Assembly: GCA_005881595.1 (NCBI GenBank)
Contig: VBBY01000055.1
Coordinates: forward strand, 1 to 46,211
Reading direction: 5' to 3'
Source of the DNA: Betaproteobacteria bacterium
Lineage (GTDB): Bacteria; Pseudomonadota; Gammaproteobacteria; Burkholderiales; SG8-39
DNA length: 46,211 bases
Part shown: one piece after another, positions 15,966 through 25,010 of the stretch
Layout: every line of letters starts with the position of its first letter
How positions within the stretch are numbered: the first letter of the stretch is position 1
Notes under the pieces: generated by a model
Seen by the model: only the letters and a program-made list of their open reading frames with translations
What the model was told of the DNA's origin: nothing
Database searches by the model: none
Made by a program: the position numbers and the translations under genes

Positions 15966-16976
15966 ATGAAGAAGAACGCGCAAGAGTTGTTTCGACTCGC
16001 GCGCACCGCGCTCGAAGGCGCCGGCGCCCACCCGCGCATGGCCGAGGCGGCGGCGAAGCACCTGGTGCGCGCGGAAGAACAGGGGCTTGCGACGCACGGC
16101 CTGTCGCGCGTGCCCTTCTACTGCTCGATGCTGCGCAACGGCCGCGCCGACGGCGCCGCCCATCCTGCGATGCTGGCCGAGCGCGGCGGCGCCTGCCTGA
16201 TCGATAACCGCGACGGCCTGCCTTACGTCTCGGTCGAATGGGCGCTCGGCGAGGCGATCCAGCGCGCGCGCCGCAACGGCATCGGCTTTGCGGGCATCCG
16301 CAACAGCGCGCACGTCGGCGTGCTCGGCATTCACCTGCTGCCCGTGGCCGAGGCCGGCCTGGTGGGGTTCGCCTTCACCAACTCTCCGGCCGCGATTCCG
16401 CCCTGGGGCGGCAGGAAGGCGCTTTTCGGCACCAACCCGGTGGCCGCGATTTTTCCTCGAAAAGAGCGCGACCCGATCGTCGTCGATCTGGCGCTGACCA
16501 CCGTGGTCCGCGGCCGGATCATGATGTCGATGCGCAAGGGCGAGGCGATCCCCGAGGGCTGGGCGCTCGACCGCAACGGCAAGCCGACCACCGATCCGAA
16601 AGAGGCGATCGAGCACGGCAGCCTGTTTCCGATCGGCGGCGCGAAGGGCGCGATGCTCGCGCTGATGTTCGAGCTGATCTGCGCCTCGCTCACCGGCGCG
16701 GCCATCGGAGCCGAGGCCGATTCGTTTTTCTCCGAGCAGGGCAACCGCCCGCGCATCGGCCAGTCTTTCATCGTCATCGATCCGTCGGCGCTGGCCGGGA
16801 CCGAGAAATTCTCGGAACGGGTCGAGACCCTGGTCTCGGCGATGCTTGCCGACCCCGAGGTGCGGCTGCCGGGGGCGCGGCGCTTCGCGTGCGAGAAGGC
16901 CGCGCGCTCCCGCGGCATCGAGATCCCCGACGAGCTGCTCGCGCAGATCGAGAAGCTATGTTTGACGCGGTCGTGA
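15966..16976 (+). CDS. LDH2/MDH2-family NAD(P)-dependent dehydrogenase (ComC-like)
   Basis: A 336-residue oxidoreductase of the malate/L-lactate/sulfolactate dehydrogenase family, unrelated to classical Rossmann-fold LDH. Family motifs are QGLATHGLSRVPFY (about 38-51), NSAHVGVLG (about 105-113) and FGTNPVA (155-161). It would interconvert a 2-hydroxy acid and the 2-oxo acid. Members include ComC, which oxidises (R)-sulfolactate to sulfopyruvate, the substrate of a ComDE decarboxylase; those neighbours lie upstream here. Malate, ureidoglycolate or another hydroxy acid remain possible. The 3' end overlaps xerD by 19 nt. Confidence 0.88.
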   Translation: MKKNAQELFRLARTALEGAGAHPRMAEAAAKHLVRAEEQGLATHGLSRVPFYCSMLRNGRADGAAHPAMLAERGGACLIDNRDGLPYVSVEWALGEAIQRARRNGIGFAGIRNSAHVGVLGIHLLPVAEAGLVGFAFTNSPAAIPPWGGRKALFGTNPVAAIFPRKERDPIVVDLALTTVVRGRIMMSMRKGEAIPEGWALDRNGKPTTDPKEAIEHGSLFPIGGAKGAMLALMFELICASLTGAAIGAEADSFFSEQGNRPRIGQSFIVIDPSALAGTEKFSERVETLVSAMLADPEVRLPGARRFACEKAARSRGIEIPDELLAQIEKLCLTRS

Positions 16977-17872
16977 AGGCTGCCGGCAGACGCAAAAGCA
17001 GTCTGACCGAACCCCTGCTCGACGCGTTCTGCGACGCGCTCTGGCTGGAAGACGGTCTCGCGAAGAACAGCATCGCCTCCTATCGGGCCGATCTCGAGCA
17101 GCTGGCCGCGTTCCTGAATGACGGCTTATTGAAGGCAGGGGAAGCAGAGCTGTACGCCTTCCTCGCCTCGCGCAAGGGCCGCGCTACGAGCGCAGCGCGC
17201 CGGGTATCGAGCCTGAAGCGCTTCTACCGGTACTGCCTGCGCGAGCGGCGCATCGCCGCCGACCCGACCCTCAAGCTCGATCCCCCGAAGCGGCCGCCGC
17301 GCTTTCCGAAAACCCTGTCGGAGGCGGACGTGGAGGCGCTGCTTGCGGCGCCGGACGCGAGCACTGCCCTCGGCGTGCGCGACCGCGCCATGCTGGAGAC
17401 GCTTTATGCCACCGGCTTGCGGGTGTCCGAGCTGGTCGCGCTGAAGGTCTTCGAGGCCAATCTCGAGGCCGGCGTGGTTCGCGTGCTCGGCAAGGGTTCG
17501 AAGGAGCGCCTGGTTCCGCTTGGCGAGGAGGCGGTGCACTGGCTGCAAAAGTACCTGAAGGAAGGGCGCGGCCCCCTGCTCAAGACGAAAAATGTCGATG
17601 CCCTTTTCGTCACGGCGCGCGGCGCCGGCATGACGCGCCAGGCCTTCTGGCATCTCATCCGGCGCTATGGGACACGCGCAATTCCGGGCAAGCGGCTCTC
17701 GCCGCATGTGCTGCGCCACGCGTTCGCCACGCACCTCATCAACCACGGCGCCGACCTGCGCGTGGTCCAGATGCTGCTCGGCCATGCCGACATCTCGACG
17801 ACGCAGATCTATACGCACGTGGCGCGCGAGCGGCTCAAGGCATTGCACGCCAGGCACCACCCGAGGGGATGA
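16958..17872 (+). CDS. xerD: Tyrosine recombinase XerD
   Basis: A 304-residue site-specific recombinase that, with XerC, resolves chromosome dimers at dif. The N-terminal SAM-like domain spans about 15-105 and the catalytic domain 120-300. The active site is complete: R in TGLRVSELV, K in GKGSKER, HVLRH, GHADISTTQIYTH with the nucleophilic Tyr. Length and motifs fit XerD rather than an island integrase, and folB and plsY follow as in other betaproteobacterial chromosomes. It is the only tyrosine recombinase in the window. Confidence 0.92.
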   Translation: MFDAVVKAAGRRKSSLTEPLLDAFCDALWLEDGLAKNSIASYRADLEQLAAFLNDGLLKAGEAELYAFLASRKGRATSAARRVSSLKRFYRYCLRERRIAADPTLKLDPPKRPPRFPKTLSEADVEALLAAPDASTALGVRDRAMLETLYATGLRVSELVALKVFEANLEAGVVRVLGKGSKERLVPLGEEAVHWLQKYLKEGRGPLLKTKNVDALFVTARGAGMTRQAFWHLIRRYGTRAIPGKRLSPHVLRHAFATHLINHGADLRVVQMLLGHADISTTQIYTHVARERLKALHARHHPRG

Positions 17873-18226
17873 CTAGCGCTTGCCGCGCTCGATCGATACG
17901 CCGACGAAGCGGGCGTTGGCGAGGATGCCGAGCTTTGCTGCGCTCACCTTGACCCAGGGAGCGCCGAAATCGCCGATCAGCAGGCGGGCGATGCGCTCGG
18001 CGAAGGTCTCCACCAGCCGGAAGTGGCCGCTCGCAGCGAGGCCGCGGATCTTCAGCGCCACCTGCTCGTAGTCGATCGTATCGGAAACCCTGTCGCTCTC
18101 GAACACCTGCGCGCCGGGAAGCCCGATCTCCAGGTCGATGGACAGCGTTTGCAGCAGGTGGCGCTCGCGCTTGTGAACGCCGATGAGCGCCTCGACGCGC
18201 AGGTCGCGGATCAGGATGGCGTCCAT
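17873..18226 (-). CDS. folB: Dihydroneopterin aldolase
   Basis: A 117-residue enzyme of folate synthesis that converts 7,8-dihydroneopterin to 6-hydroxymethyl-dihydropterin and glycolaldehyde. [17 protein letters not shown] opens the domain with E13 and [15 protein letters not shown] (about 49-56) and the late [17 protein letters not shown] complete the fold; the family's conserved Lys is in SAAKLG. The stop abuts the xerD stop, tail to tail. It is divergent from plsY across 29 nt with a palindromic promoter. Confidence 0.92.
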   Translation of the reverse strand: MDAILIRDLRVEALIGVHKRERHLLQTLSIDLEIGLPGAQVFESDRVSDTIDYEQVALKIRGLAASGHFRLVETFAERIARLLIGDFGAPWVKVSAAKLGILANARFVGVSIERGKR

Positions 18227-18235
18227 GGTGGGTCC

Positions 18236-18249
18236 GATTCTATAGAATC
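18236..18249. promoter_or_regulatory. Palindromic back-to-back -10 elements between folB and plsY
   Basis: GATTCTATAGAATC is a perfect 14-bp palindrome in the 29-nt gap. Each strand reads TATAGAAT, so both genes can use the same DNA as a -10 box. On the plus strand TAGAAT ends 7 nt before the plsY ATG (leaderless layout); on the minus strand it ends 10 nt before the folB ATG. No Shine-Dalgarno is visible for either gene. Confidence 0.5.
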
Positions 18250-18255
18250 GCCCGC

Positions 18256-18846
18256 ATGCAGAGCGCGCTGACGGTGCTCGCCGCGTACTGTCTGGGGTCG
18301 GTTTCGTTCGCGATCGCGGTGAGCCGCCTGATGCGGCTGCCCGATCCGCGGACCTACGGCTCCAGGAACCCGGGAGCGACCAACGTCCTGCGCACCGGAA
18401 AGCGAGCCGCGGCCGCTCTCACGCTGGCGGGAGACGCGGGGAAGGGCTGGCTCGCGGTCTGGCTTGCCCAGCTTTATGCGCCGGAGGCCGCGGCGCTGGC
18501 CGGGCTCGCGGTATTTCTGGGTCATCTTTTTCCGCTGTTTCACCACTTCAAGGGCGGCAAGGGCGTCGCGACGGCGGCGGGCGTGCTGTTCGGCCTCGAT
18601 GTCTGGCTCGGCCTGGGCAGCCTCGCCACCTGGATCGTGATCGCGGCGTTCTTGCGTTATGCCTCGCTCGCCTCGCTGGTGGCCGCGCTGTTCGCGCCCT
18701 TCTTCGCCTGGTATATCGGCTCGAGCTACGACATGCTGCTCGTGGTTGCGGGCATCGCCGCGCTTCTCGTCTGGCGGCACAAGGGAAACATCGGCCGGCT
18801 CTTCGCCGGCACCGAATCGCGCATCGGCGCGAAAAAAGCTAGCTGA
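18256..18846 (+). CDS. plsY: Glycerol-3-phosphate acyltransferase PlsY
   Basis: A 196-residue inner-membrane enzyme that transfers acyl groups from acyl-phosphate to glycerol 3-phosphate, the first step of phospholipid synthesis. The three family motifs are present: [12 protein letters not shown] (about 35-46), [14 protein letters not shown] (about 96-109) and a late polar segment with RHKGNIGRL. Five hydrophobic helices alternate with these loops. The last 8 nt overlap tsaD on the other strand. Confidence 0.95.
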   Translation: MQSALTVLAAYCLGSVSFAIAVSRLMRLPDPRTYGSRNPGATNVLRTGKRAAAALTLAGDAGKGWLAVWLAQLYAPEAAALAGLAVFLGHLFPLFHHFKGGKGVATAAGVLFGLDVWLGLGSLATWIVIAAFLRYASLASLVAALFAPFFAWYIGSSYDMLLVVAGIAALLVWRHKGNIGRLFAGTESRIGAKKAS

Positions 18847-19837
18847 TCGCCTCGAGGTCCCAGCGCGGCCTGACGCTGAAGGCGTGCTCTGCGCCGTCTT
18901 GCCCCTGGCGCAAGCGCTGGGCGGCAGCAAAGGCGATCATCGCGCCATTGTCGGTGCACAGCTCGGGTTGCGGATAAAACAGGTCGAAGCCGCGCTGTTC
19001 AGCCTCTTTGCCAAGCGCAGAGCGCAACTGGCGATTCGCACCCACGCCGCCGGCGACGACCAGGCGCGTCAGCCCGCTCAGCTCCATCGCGTGCACGCAT
19101 TTCGCCACCAGCACTTCCACCACCGCGTCGACGAAGGCGCGCGCGATGTCGGCATGAGCCGCCGGTGCGGCCTGCTTGGCGAGCGTCACGACCGCGGTCT
19201 TGAGTCCCGAGAAGCTGAACTCGAGATCGCCGCTGCCGATCATCGGGCGCGGCAGCCGGTAGCGGCCGGGCGTGCCCGACTGGGCTAGCTGCGATAACGC
19301 CGGCCCGCCGGGGTAGCCCAGCCCGAGAAGCTTCGCGGTCTTGTCGAAAGCCTCGCCCGCCGCGTCGTCCTGCGTCTCCCCCAGCAAGAGGTAGCGACCA
19401 ATGCCCTCGACGCGCATCAGCTGCGTATGGCCGCCGGAGACGAGAAGCGCGACAAACGGAAACCGGGGCGCCGGCTCGGAGATGAGCGGCGAGAGCAGAT
19501 GGCCTTCGAGGTGGTGGATGCCCACGGCGGGGATGCCGAGCGATTGCGCCAGGCCGTGGGCAAATGAGGCGCCGACGAGAAGCGCGCCGGCGAGTCCCGG
19601 GCCCTCGGTATAGCCGATGCCCGTCAGGTCCGCCGTGCGCCGTCCCGCGCGGGACAGCACCTCGCGGGTGAGCGGGACGAGCCGCCGGACATGGTCGCGC
19701 GAGGCGAGCTCGGGCACCACTCCGCCGTAGGCGTCGTGCATGCTGACCTGGGAGTGCACCGCGTGGGCGAGCAGCCCGCCGTCATAAACCGCAACGCCGG
19801 TTTCGTCGCAGGAGGTCTCGATGCCAAGGATCAGCAT
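18839..19837 (-). CDS. tsaD: tRNA N6-adenosine threonylcarbamoyltransferase TsaD
   Basis: A 332-residue ASKHA-fold enzyme that places the threonylcarbamoyl group on A37 of ANN-decoding tRNAs. [14 protein letters not shown] opens the protein, [11 protein letters not shown] carries the two metal-binding histidines, and GGHTQLM, SGLKTAV and [12 protein letters not shown] are the nucleotide-binding segments. TsaB, TsaC and TsaE are not in the window. It is divergent from rpsU, as in many proteobacteria. Confidence 0.96.
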   Translation of the reverse strand: MLILGIETSCDETGVAVYDGGLLAHAVHSQVSMHDAYGGVVPELASRDHVRRLVPLTREVLSRAGRRTADLTGIGYTEGPGLAGALLVGASFAHGLAQSLGIPAVGIHHLEGHLLSPLISEPAPRFPFVALLVSGGHTQLMRVEGIGRYLLLGETQDDAAGEAFDKTAKLLGLGYPGGPALSQLAQSGTPGRYRLPRPMIGSGDLEFSFSGLKTAVVTLAKQAAPAAHADIARAFVDAVVEVLVAKCVHAMELSGLTRLVVAGGVGANRQLRSALGKEAEQRGFDLFYPQPELCTDNGAMIAFAAAQRLRQGQDGAEHAFSVRPRWDLEAIS

Positions 19838-19847
19838 TGGCCGATTC

Positions 19848-19856
19848 TGCTACAAT
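19848..19856 (+). promoter_or_regulatory. Extended -10 promoter for rpsU
   Basis: TGCTACAAT fits an extended -10 (TGnTATAAT). It lies between the tsaD start (19837) and the rpsU start (19885), giving a leader of about 20 nt. A clear -35 was not found. This would drive the rpsU-yqeY-dnaG macromolecular synthesis operon. Confidence 0.5.
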
Positions 19857-19884
19857 TCAGCCCCTTTTCGAGCCCGAGAGCGGG

Positions 19885-20097
19885 ATGCCGACAGTACGCG
19901 TCAAGGAAAACGAGCCGTTCGAGGTGGCCATGCGCCGCTTCAAGCGCACCGTGGAGAAGACCGGCCTGCTCACCGAGCTGCGCGCCCGCGAGTACTACGA
20001 AAAGCCGACCGCCGAGCGCAAACGCAAGCTCGCCGCCGCCGTAAAGCGCCACCACAAGCGTCTGCGCAGCCAGATGCTGCCGCAGAAGCTCTACTAG
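19885..20097 (+). CDS. rpsU: 30S ribosomal protein bS21
   Basis: A 70-residue very basic protein of the small ribosomal subunit, needed at initiation near the anti-Shine-Dalgarno region of 16S r[23 protein letters not shown] at the N-terminus and the Arg/Lys-rich C-terminal helix are diagnostic. ATG 19885 gives the standard length; an in-frame extension to 19837 would overlap the tsaD start and the promoter. First gene of the rpsU-yqeY-dnaG-rpoD series. Confidence 0.96.
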   Translation: MPTVRVKENEPFEVAMRRFKRTVEKTGLLTELRAREYYEKPTAERKRKLAAAVKRHHKRLRSQMLPQKLY

Positions 20098-20132
20098 CCA
20101 GCATCTCTCTCAAGCAGCAAATCACCGAAGAC

Positions 20133-20549
20133 ATGAAGGCGGCGATGCGCGCCAGGGACGCGGCGCGCCTGTCGGCCATCCGCCTGCTGCTCGCCGCGCT
20201 GAAGCAAAGGGAAGTCGACGAGCGGATCGAGCTCTCCGACGCCGACGTCGTGTCGGCGGTCGAGAAGCTGATCAAGCAGCGCCGCGAGTCGATCGCCCAG
20301 TTCGAAAAAGCGGCGCGCAACGACCTCGTCGCGGCCGAGAAATTCGAGATCGAGGTGCTCTCCGCTTATCTGCCCCGGCAGATGAGCGACGCGGAGATCG
20401 GCGAGGCGGTTGCCGCCGCGGTCGCGGAATCGGGCGCCTCGGGCATGAAGGACATGGGAAAGGTGATGGCCGCGCTCAAAGCGCGCCTCGCCGGCCGCGC
20501 CGACATGGGCAAGGTCTCGAATCTGGTCAAAAGCAGGCTTTCGGGCTGA
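20133..20549 (+). CDS. GatB/YqeY domain protein
   Basis: A YqeY-like protein, found between rpsU and dnaG in many proteobacteria and related to the tail domain of GatB that contacts tRNA; its cellular role is unclear. LSAIRLLLAALKQREVDERI and the late SGMKDMGKVMAALKARLAGRADM are the family signatures. Starting at ATG 20133 gives 138 residues. Homologues usually begin MSLKQ, ten codons earlier; in this frame the same place reads ATC TCT CTC AAG CAG at 20103, five nt after the rpsU stop. Either initiation is at the internal ATG or a rare AUC start is used, or the ATG was altered in this sequence. Confidence 0.88.
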   Translation: MKAAMRARDAARLSAIRLLLAALKQREVDERIELSDADVVSAVEKLIKQRRESIAQFEKAARNDLVAAEKFEIEVLSAYLPRQMSDAEIGEAVAAAVAESGASGMKDMGKVMAALKARLAGRADMGKVSNLVKSRLSG

Positions 20550-20572
20550 AGTTTTAGGTCAAAATCGGGGTC

Positions 20573-22327
20573 GTGATCCCCGACTCGTTCAAGCAGGACC
20601 TCCTCAACCGGGTCGACATCGTGGAGGTAGTGTCGCGCTACGTCCAGCTCAAGAAGGGCGGCGCCAACTACCTCGGGCTGTGCCCATTCCACGGCGAGAA
20701 GACGCCTTCTTTCACAGTCAGTCCCGCCAAGCAGTTCTACCACTGCTTCGGCTGCGCCGCGCACGGCAATGCGATCGGCTTCCTCATGGCGTACGCCGGG
20801 CTGGGTTACGTCGACGCGGTGAAGGATCTCGCCGCAGCGGTCGGCATGCAGGTGCCCGAGGTGCGCGCGCCCGGCCCCGAGGAAGCCGCCCGCAAGGAGC
20901 GCGAGACCGACCTCTACGCGGTGATGGAAAAGGCGATGGATTTCTATCGCGCGCAACTAAGACAGTCTCCCAAGGCGATTCAGTACTTGAAGCAGCGCGG
21001 GTTGACCGGTGAAATTGCCGCGCGCTTTCGCATCGGCTACGCCCCGGACGACTGGCAGGCGCTGAAGTCCGTTTTTGAACAATATTCTGAATCTCCCCTC
21101 GTGGAATGCGGCCTCGTCATCGAGAACGAAGGCAAGCGCTACGACCGCTTTCGCGACCGCATCATGTTCCCGATCTTCAGCGCGCGCGGCGCCGTGGTCG
21201 GCTTCGGCGGGCGCGTGATCGCGGACGCTGAGCCCAAGTACCTGAACTCTCCGGAGACGCCGCTCTTCGAGAAGGGCCGCGAAGTCTACGGGCTGGTGCA
21301 GGCGCGCGAGGCGATTCGCTCGGCCGGCCGGGCGCTGCTGGTCGAGGGCTACATGGACGTGGTCGCGCTTGCGCAGTTCGACGTCGGCTACGCGGTGGCC
21401 ACGCTCGGCACCGCGACCACGCCGGTACACGTCTCCAAGCTTCTCAAGCTCGCCGACGAGCTGGTGTTCTGCTTCGACGGCGACGCCGCCGGCCGCAAGG
21501 CAGCCTGGCGCGCCCTGGAAGTGAGCCTGCCGCTTGCGCTCGACCACAAGCCGCTGCGCTTCCTGTTTCTTCCCGAGGGCGAAGACCCGGACACGTATGT
21601 TCGCAGCCACGGCAAGGAAGGGTTCGAGAAGCTGGCCGGCGAGGCGCAGACGCTCTCCCAGTTCCTTCTCGGCGAGTTGCGCTCGCAGTCCGACCTCGGC
21701 ACGGCAGAGGGCCGCTCGCGCTTTCTCGCCGCCGCCAGGCCCCACGTGCAGAGGATCGCCGCGCCCGCCCTGCGGCTGCAGGTGCTGAAAGCGGTGGCGG
21801 ACCTGGCAGGCATCTCGCAGGACGAGGCGTCCGCCTTGCTGGATTTGCGCACCCCCCCTTCCTACCGCACGACGGCCTCACCCTGGGTGGAGAAGAGGCC
21901 CGCCTATCCGCTGGAGTGGAAGCTGCTGACGCGGCTTTTCGCCCGGCCGGCGCTCGCTTTCGAGATCGACCGGACGCTGCTCGATGCACGGTTACCCGAG
22001 TCGGCCGCGTTGGGCGAGCTGATCGGGAAGCTCGCGGAGGTCGACGACCCGGAGCGGCTCACCGATGCGCTCGTCGCCGAGCTGGTACAGGGCATGCGCC
22101 ACGCCGACGTGCTCTCCAATGCGCAGGCGACCCTCCTCGAGCTGAAGCTGACGCGGGAGGAGGCGGTGTCGGAATTCCGCTCGGTGCTCGAGGCGCTCAA
22201 GGCGCGCGAGCCTGAGGAGGAACGGATTTTGCGTAGCAAGGTTCTTCGGGGCGTCGCATCAGCCGAAGAAGCCAGCCGTTTCCTCAAAAAAGTGCAACAA
22301 AATCCAGCGCAGCGGTCTAAAAACTAG
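20573..22327 (+). CDS. dnaG: DNA primase
   Basis: A 584-residue primase that makes RNA primers at the replication fork. The N-terminal CHC2 zinc ribbon has CPFHGEKTPSFTV and FYHCFGCAAHGN (about 41-70). The TOPRIM domain shows LLVEGYMDVVALAQ and FCFDGDAAGRKA (metal-binding acids), and the C-terminal 140 residues are the DnaB-binding region. The start is GTG 20573, giving the standard MIPDSFKQDLL beginning. Upstream CAAAAT, 7 nt before the GTG, could be a -10 of a leaderless transcript. Confidence 0.96.
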   Translation: MIPDSFKQDLLNRVDIVEVVSRYVQLKKGGANYLGLCPFHGEKTPSFTVSPAKQFYHCFGCAAHGNAIGFLMAYAGLGYVDAVKDLAAAVGMQVPEVRAPGPEEAARKERETDLYAVMEKAMDFYRAQLRQSPKAIQYLKQRGLTGEIAARFRIGYAPDDWQALKSVFEQYSESPLVECGLVIENEGKRYDRFRDRIMFPIFSARGAVVGFGGRVIADAEPKYLNSPETPLFEKGREVYGLVQAREAIRSAGRALLVEGYMDVVALAQFDVGYAVATLGTATTPVHVSKLLKLADELVFCFDGDAAGRKAAWRALEVSLPLALDHKPLRFLFLPEGEDPDTYVRSHGKEGFEKLAGEAQTLSQFLLGELRSQSDLGTAEGRSRFLAAARPHVQRIAAPALRLQVLKAVADLAGISQDEASALLDLRTPPSYRTTASPWVEKRPAYPLEWKLLTRLFARPALAFEIDRTLLDARLPESAALGELIGKLAEVDDPERLTDALVAELVQGMRHADVLSNAQATLLELKLTREEAVSEFRSVLEALKAREPEEERILRSKVLRGVASAEEASRFLKKVQQNPAQRSKN

Positions 22328-22387
22328 GGGTTGAAAAACGGGGACCCTGCTAACATGTAGGGTTTTACGTCGTTTTGCGGGGTAAGG

Positions 22388-24616
<2,229 letters not shown>

Positions 24617-24632
24617 TCGAAGGGGAAGACAA

Positions 24633-24660
24633 AAAAGGGCCGCGCAAGCGGCCCTTTTCA
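24633..24660 (+). terminator. Rho-independent terminator after rpoD
   Basis: AAAAGGGCCGC (24633-24643), loop GCAA and GCGGCCCTTTT (24648-24658) form an 11-bp stem with A and T tracts. It ends 22 nt before the tRNA gene, which therefore should have its own promoter. Confidence 0.85.
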
Positions 24661-24681
24661 TTTGCAGTAAGCTCTCGCGAG

Positions 24682-24755
24682 GGGCCGGTAGCTCAGCCGG
24701 TCAGAGCAGGGGACTCATAATCCCTTGGTCGTTGGTTCGAATCCAACCCGGCCCA
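24682..24755 (+). tRNA. tRNA with CAT anticodon, probably tRNA-Ile2
   Basis: A full cloverleaf: acceptor GGGCCGG/CCGGCCC, D stem GCTC/GAGC, anticodon loop CTCATAA, T arm GTTGG-TTCGAAT-CCAAC, discriminator A. CCA is not encoded (CAA follows). The anticodon is CAT; the ACTCATAATC and TTGGTCG context around it resembles the Ile2 type, in which C34 is changed to lysidine to read AUA, more than elongator tRNA-Met. The 3' 44 nt are repeated at 26816-26859 and in part at 28679-28711, so the gene has served as an integration site. Confidence 0.9.
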
Positions 24756-24757
24756 CA
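24714..24757 (+). repeat. tRNA 3'-end direct repeat, copy 1 (within the tRNA gene)
   Basis: The 44 nt from the anticodon loop to the end of the tRNA are identical to 26816-26859, offset exactly 2102 bp. This is the pattern left when an element integrates at a tRNA 3' end and restores the gene, with this copy as the intact side. Confidence 0.9.
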
Positions 24758-24815
24758 ATATAAGCACCAAGAAACCGTCTACCCCTACCGCGCTGGTCCG
24801 CAGACCCGCCACCGT

Positions 24816-24887
24816 GCACGCGATCTCGTCGCGCTTCTGGCTGATCGGCAGCGCCGGGTCGAAATGGATCGGGTTCATTGCCGTCAT
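24816..24887 (-). pseudogene. Remnant of the N-terminus of ATP-dependent helicase HrpA
   Basis: Reading leftward from 24887 the DNA encodes MTAMNPIHFDPALPISQKRD followed by EIA, which resembles the start of the helicase domain of HrpA (about NPIxFDPxLPISxRRDEIA). The Walker A region that should follow about ten residues later is missing and the frame continues into unrelated sequence and then the tRNA. I call it a broken gene fragment, perhaps the former neighbour or cargo cut by recombination. This rests on recall of the family motif only. Confidence 0.5.
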
Positions 24888-25010
24888 GGGTACCGTCGCC
24901 CGGCACGGGCCCTTCTTCACCCAAGCCTGCGCCGAACGGACTATGGCGGCGCGCAGCGCTCCTGCGCTGCCGCAATACGGCGCGGGCACAGTGGCTGGCG
25001 GGAGGTGTCC

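Noticed and set aside
16958..17872. XerD as the integrase of the nearby islets
   Set aside because: It has housekeeping neighbours and XerD length and motifs, and XerD acts at dif rather than tRNA genes. It is also more than 7 kb from the nearest islet.
24693..24989. Minus-strand frame containing GLDSNQRPRDYE as a protein gene
   Set aside because: That peptide is the reverse reading of the tRNA 3' half, a well-known annotation artefact. Only the hrpA-like part to its right is meaningful.
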